Assembly (NCBI GenBank): GCA_964409985.1
Contig: CAYPEZ010000024.1
Coordinates: 1 to 13,038, forward strand
Length of the DNA: 13,038 nt
Origin: CAYPEZ01 sp964409985
GTDB lineage: Bacteria; Patescibacteriota; Minisyncoccia; Phycocordibacterales; UBA6899
Direction of reading: 5' to 3'
Shown: piece by piece, positions 10,873 through 13,038 of the stretch
How positions within the stretch are numbered: the first letter of the stretch is position 1
How the letters are laid out: every line of letters begins with the position of its first letter
Notes under the pieces: model-generated
Database searches by the model: none
Told to the model about the DNA's origin: nothing
What the model saw: the letters and a program-made list of their open reading frames with translations, nothing else
Program-made: the position numbers and the translations under genes

Positions 10873-11906
10873 AAGAAGCTCCTCCTCCAGAGAATCTCCC
10901 ATCCCTCGCTGATCTTGCTGAATATGATGCCATGAAGCAAAACGAAGCCTCTGGCACTGATATGCCTCCGATTGTGGCGGGCGAGCAATTGGTGCGTTCT
11001 CGACCCCTCGAGACCGTTGCATGGCAGGCTCCTGAGGTTTCGTCTCCTACCAATAAAGATACAGTAGCAGCAACGAATGCTGAGTCTGTTCAGGCGTCAT
11101 CAATGGAGGCAAATAACAGTGCACCACCAGATGATCCTATCGGAGCAGCTATTGAAGCGAGCGTATCAAGGGAGAGAGAGTTAACAGCAGATGCTCCTTC
11201 TCCTGTCGAAACGACAGACGTTCCTCCAGCTCTACAGGTTTCTGCTTGGGAAGCAATGCAGCGAATGAAAGGGATTACTCCAAACACTCCTTCTACTCCA
11301 GAACAACAAGGTGTGGCTGCATATTTTGCAGAGCGAAATGCTGCCGAAGCGGAACGACAAAAGTCCCAGAGCGCAGTCGCAAAGATGGTGAGCGGGGCGA
11401 AAGCTGTAAAATCAGGAATGGATGCCACTGCGCGTTTCCTCGACAAGCATCTCTTAGGCGAGGATCCACTGGCAGTATCCAGAGAAAAAAATAACCAACA
11501 AATGGACCTTAGGGCACAAGCGTTTGACCGTTGGACACAGCCTCCCGCTACGGAGACTACTCTGCAGTCAACACCTGTTTCAAGCGAGAAGGCCCCTCGT
11601 TCCGTTCCTTTGGTGCGTGAACGGCTCCCAATCCCGCCATCTCGGGGAAGCGAGAATCCTGCACGAGAGTATGTGGAAAAAAATATCTTGAATGGAGAAT
11701 CTCAGGAAGATCAAGAAATGATGGAGTTACAAGAACGTGCGAGTGCTCTTGAGATAGAGAGAATGACGGTAGAACTCGCAAGAGAAAAACTTAAAGTACA
11801 AGAACTTGAGCTTGCTCTGCGTCGAAGAGAAATTGCGTTAGCGACAAAAATGAGAAAACGCAATGGGCCCTCGGCAAGTGGTGCCGCAGCGCTCAAGATC
11901 CCTTAG
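10869..11906 (+). CDS. hypothetical low-complexity protein with C-terminal coiled coil, 345 aa
   Basis: I do not recognise the family. The N-terminal ~270 residues are rich in Ala, Pro, Ser, Thr and Glu and look largely disordered. Short helical islands occur near the middle (SAWEAMQRMKG and an Ala/Lys-rich stretch ending in a predicted amphipathic helix, GMDATARFLDKHL). About 279-333 form a strongly charged heptad-like coiled coil (ELQERASALEIERM, then VELAREKLKVQELELALRRR). There is no signal peptide or TM, so it is probably cytoplasmic and may scaffold or bridge other proteins. Its ATG overlaps the upstream TGA, and a -10-like box lies 6 nt before the ATG. Confidence 0.7.
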   Translation: MKEAPPPENLPSLADLAEYDAMKQNEASGTDMPPIVAGEQLVRSRPLETVAWQAPEVSSPTNKDTVAATNAESVQASSMEANNSAPPDDPIGAAIEASVSRERELTADAPSPVETTDVPPALQVSAWEAMQRMKGITPNTPSTPEQQGVAAYFAERNAAEAERQKSQSAVAKMVSGAKAVKSGMDATARFLDKHLLGEDPLAVSREKNNQQMDLRAQAFDRWTQPPATETTLQSTPVSSEKAPRSVPLVRERLPIPPSRGSENPAREYVEKNILNGESQEDQEMMELQERASALEIERMTVELAREKLKVQELELALRRREIALATKMRKRNGPSASGAAALKIP

Positions 11907-11930
11907 CACCCATAGACCATAAGAGGATTC

Positions 11931-12422
11931 ATGAATCCGTTAGTAGCTTATTTTCACGCTGAAAAAACTGAAAGCCTAGCATTCATCGGTGCAGGGATTG
12001 CGGGCATCCTTGTTGCTATCTATTGGTGGGTGAAGACCACGGCACTTATGCTCTCTGGAGCTGCGTGGCCACTCTTTTGCATCGGAGCAATGCAATTAGT
12101 GGTTGGGCTTGTTGTGTATCTTCGTACGGACAAACAGGTTGTATCGCTTGAAGCATTAGCACATGAAAGTCCAGATGCATTTCGCATAGAAGAACTCGAT
12201 CGTATGCATCATGTGAGTCAGAATTTCATTCGTATCCGCTGGATCGAGATTGCTCTCTTCATCCTTTCTGGAATCATGATTATGATGTTTTTTCCGCTCA
12301 AAGGATTTTGGTTCGGCTTTGGTATCGCACTTGCATTTGAAAGTGCCTTATCCTTGACACTTGATTTTTTTGCTGAAGAGCGTGCTGATCATTACAAGGA
12401 GTTCGTAAAGAGAGTGGGATAA
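11931..12422 (+). CDS. four-TM integral membrane protein, hypothetical, 163 aa
   Basis: Two pairs of hydrophobic helices are visible: about 15-34 (SLAFIGAGIAGILVAIYWWV), 42-63, 104-121 (WIEIALFILSGIMIMMFF) and 125-146. Between the pairs lies a ~40-residue hydrophilic loop (64-103) with many acidic residues and His (RIEELDRMHHVSQNFIRIRW). The C-terminus is charged (EERADHYKEFVKRVG). I know no specific function. An AGAGGA motif at 11922-11927 precedes the ATG by 3 nt, very close for a ribosome-binding site. It begins 24 nt after the previous stop and ends 5 nt before the next start, so it is probably in the same transcript. Confidence 0.75.
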   Translation: MNPLVAYFHAEKTESLAFIGAGIAGILVAIYWWVKTTALMLSGAAWPLFCIGAMQLVVGLVVYLRTDKQVVSLEALAHESPDAFRIEELDRMHHVSQNFIRIRWIEIALFILSGIMIMMFFPLKGFWFGFGIALAFESALSLTLDFFAEERADHYKEFVKRVG

Positions 12423-12427
12423 GGATC

Positions 12428-12967
12428 ATGGTTTACGTCGCACTTCTTCGGGGAATTAATGTAGGAGGAAAAAACAAGGTGGAGATGTTGCACCTGAAAG
12501 CGACATTCGAGAAGATGGGCTTCACCGATGTGGTCACTTATATCAATTCAGGAAACGTCATTTTCCATACAAAGAGAACTCGTCCAGCATTGCTGGAGGA
12601 ACGCATTGAGAAGGTCCTCGAGGGGACATTCGGGTTTCCCATACGGACACTTGTGCGCGAAGGGAAGAACATCGAACAGGTTGCTCGAGGTATTCCGACC
12701 GAGTGGCAGAACGATGCTAAACAGAAGACCGACGTACTATTCCTTTGGGAGGAATACGATCACGAGAAGTCCATCGATCTCATTAAGACGAAGAAAGGTG
12801 TCGACACACTTCTATATATCGCTGGAGCCATTGCTTGGAATCTCAACAAGAAAAATTACAACAAGACCGGGATGCGCCAATTCATCGGGTCCGAAGTCTA
12901 CAAACACATGACTGCGCGGAACGTGAATACCGTACGGAAGTTGGCGGAGTTGGTGGGGGAAAAGTGA
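12428..12967 (+). CDS. DUF1697 family protein
   Basis: 179 aa, full length for the family (PF08002). Signature motifs are ALLRGINVGGKNKVEM (5-20), VTYINSGNVIFHT (36-48) and the C-terminal MTARNVNTVRKL (161-172). The structure is expected to be a ferredoxin-like alpha/beta fold; the biochemical role is unknown. The ATG at 12428 opens the first conserved strand, leaving no room for a longer version. A short AAGGA (12421-12425) overlaps the previous stop codon. DUF1697 proteins are scattered across bacteria, so horizontal acquisition is possible but not shown by anything here. Confidence 0.9.
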   Translation: MVYVALLRGINVGGKNKVEMLHLKATFEKMGFTDVVTYINSGNVIFHTKRTRPALLEERIEKVLEGTFGFPIRTLVREGKNIEQVARGIPTEWQNDAKQKTDVLFLWEEYDHEKSIDLIKTKKGVDTLLYIAGAIAWNLNKKNYNKTGMRQFIGSEVYKHMTARNVNTVRKLAELVGEK

Positions 12968-13038
12968 GACGCTGTCGATAACTGCAGGGATTCGGTCACA
13001 GATTGCTCCTCCGTCGTCGCTCGTGAGGCTTTACGACT
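12968..13038. other. intergenic end of window, nothing recognised
   Basis: This 71-nt tail holds no convincing gene, promoter or T-tract terminator. A neighbouring gene could begin or end beyond the window. Confidence 0.5.

Noticed and set aside
1..13038. CRISPR array, insertion sequence, prophage or known defence system
   Set aside because: No regularly spaced repeats, transposase, integrase or defence-enzyme motifs were seen.
1..13038. Recoded UGA (as in Gracilibacteria/Absconditabacteria)
   Set aside because: Several genes end at TGA exactly at family-expected lengths (2631, 10872, 12967) with the next gene starting at once, so the standard bacterial code fits.

Overview
This window looks like a chromosomal segment from a Candidate Phyla Radiation (Patescibacteria, probably Parcubacteria-like) bacterium. 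The 16S rRNA 3' end is divergent. Many of the proteins are types that recur in these genomes: a lamin-tail-domain surface protein, a DUF4015 putative glycoside hydrolase, a soluble TraG/TraD-like ATPase with no conjugation partners, a short RsmI, and small two-TM proteins. Genes are tightly packed, often overlap by 4 nt, and use the standard code with TGA as stop. The lineage call is an inference; no alignment was run.

Region 1-1430 is RNA-rich. The last ~147 nt of a 16S rRNA gene run into a ~225-nt trailer that ends at a bidirectional terminator, with no 23S or 5S following. Two small unrecognised genes lie on the minus strand (413-736 and 860-1126). Each has its own promoter-like boxes and a terminator just past its stop codon. 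A tRNA-Ile(GAT) with a good promoter follows; it sits inside a perfect 19-bp inverted repeat whose left arm resembles an rRNA boxA.

Region 1500-6640 is on the plus strand. It holds rsmI, a small membrane protein overlapping a DUF4015 protein, a TraG/TraD-like P-loop ATPase with a long disordered tail, and a secreted, membrane-anchored lamin-tail protein. Region 6649-12967 holds a nucleotide-sugar epimerase fused to an orphan glycosyltransferase N-lobe, a DUF218/YdcF-like protein under its own promoter, and a hairpin terminator. After that come an apparent run of a GT4 glycosyltransferase, an AlkD-type DNA glycosylase, a coiled-coil protein, a four-TM protein and a DUF1697 protein. The epimerase fusion and the GT4 enzyme suggest cell-surface glycan synthesis; the lamin-tail and DUF4015 proteins fit the same envelope theme.

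The most striking observations concern translation initiation. The 16S 3' tail, where the anti-Shine-Dalgarno CCUCC should be, reads UUUCC. In parallel, at least six start codons sit only 6-8 nt downstream of a -10-like hexamer, the geometry expected for leaderless mRNAs. Other starts are coupled by 4-nt overlaps, and only a few have a purine-rich site at normal distance. No mobile element, CRISPR array or conventional defence system was seen.
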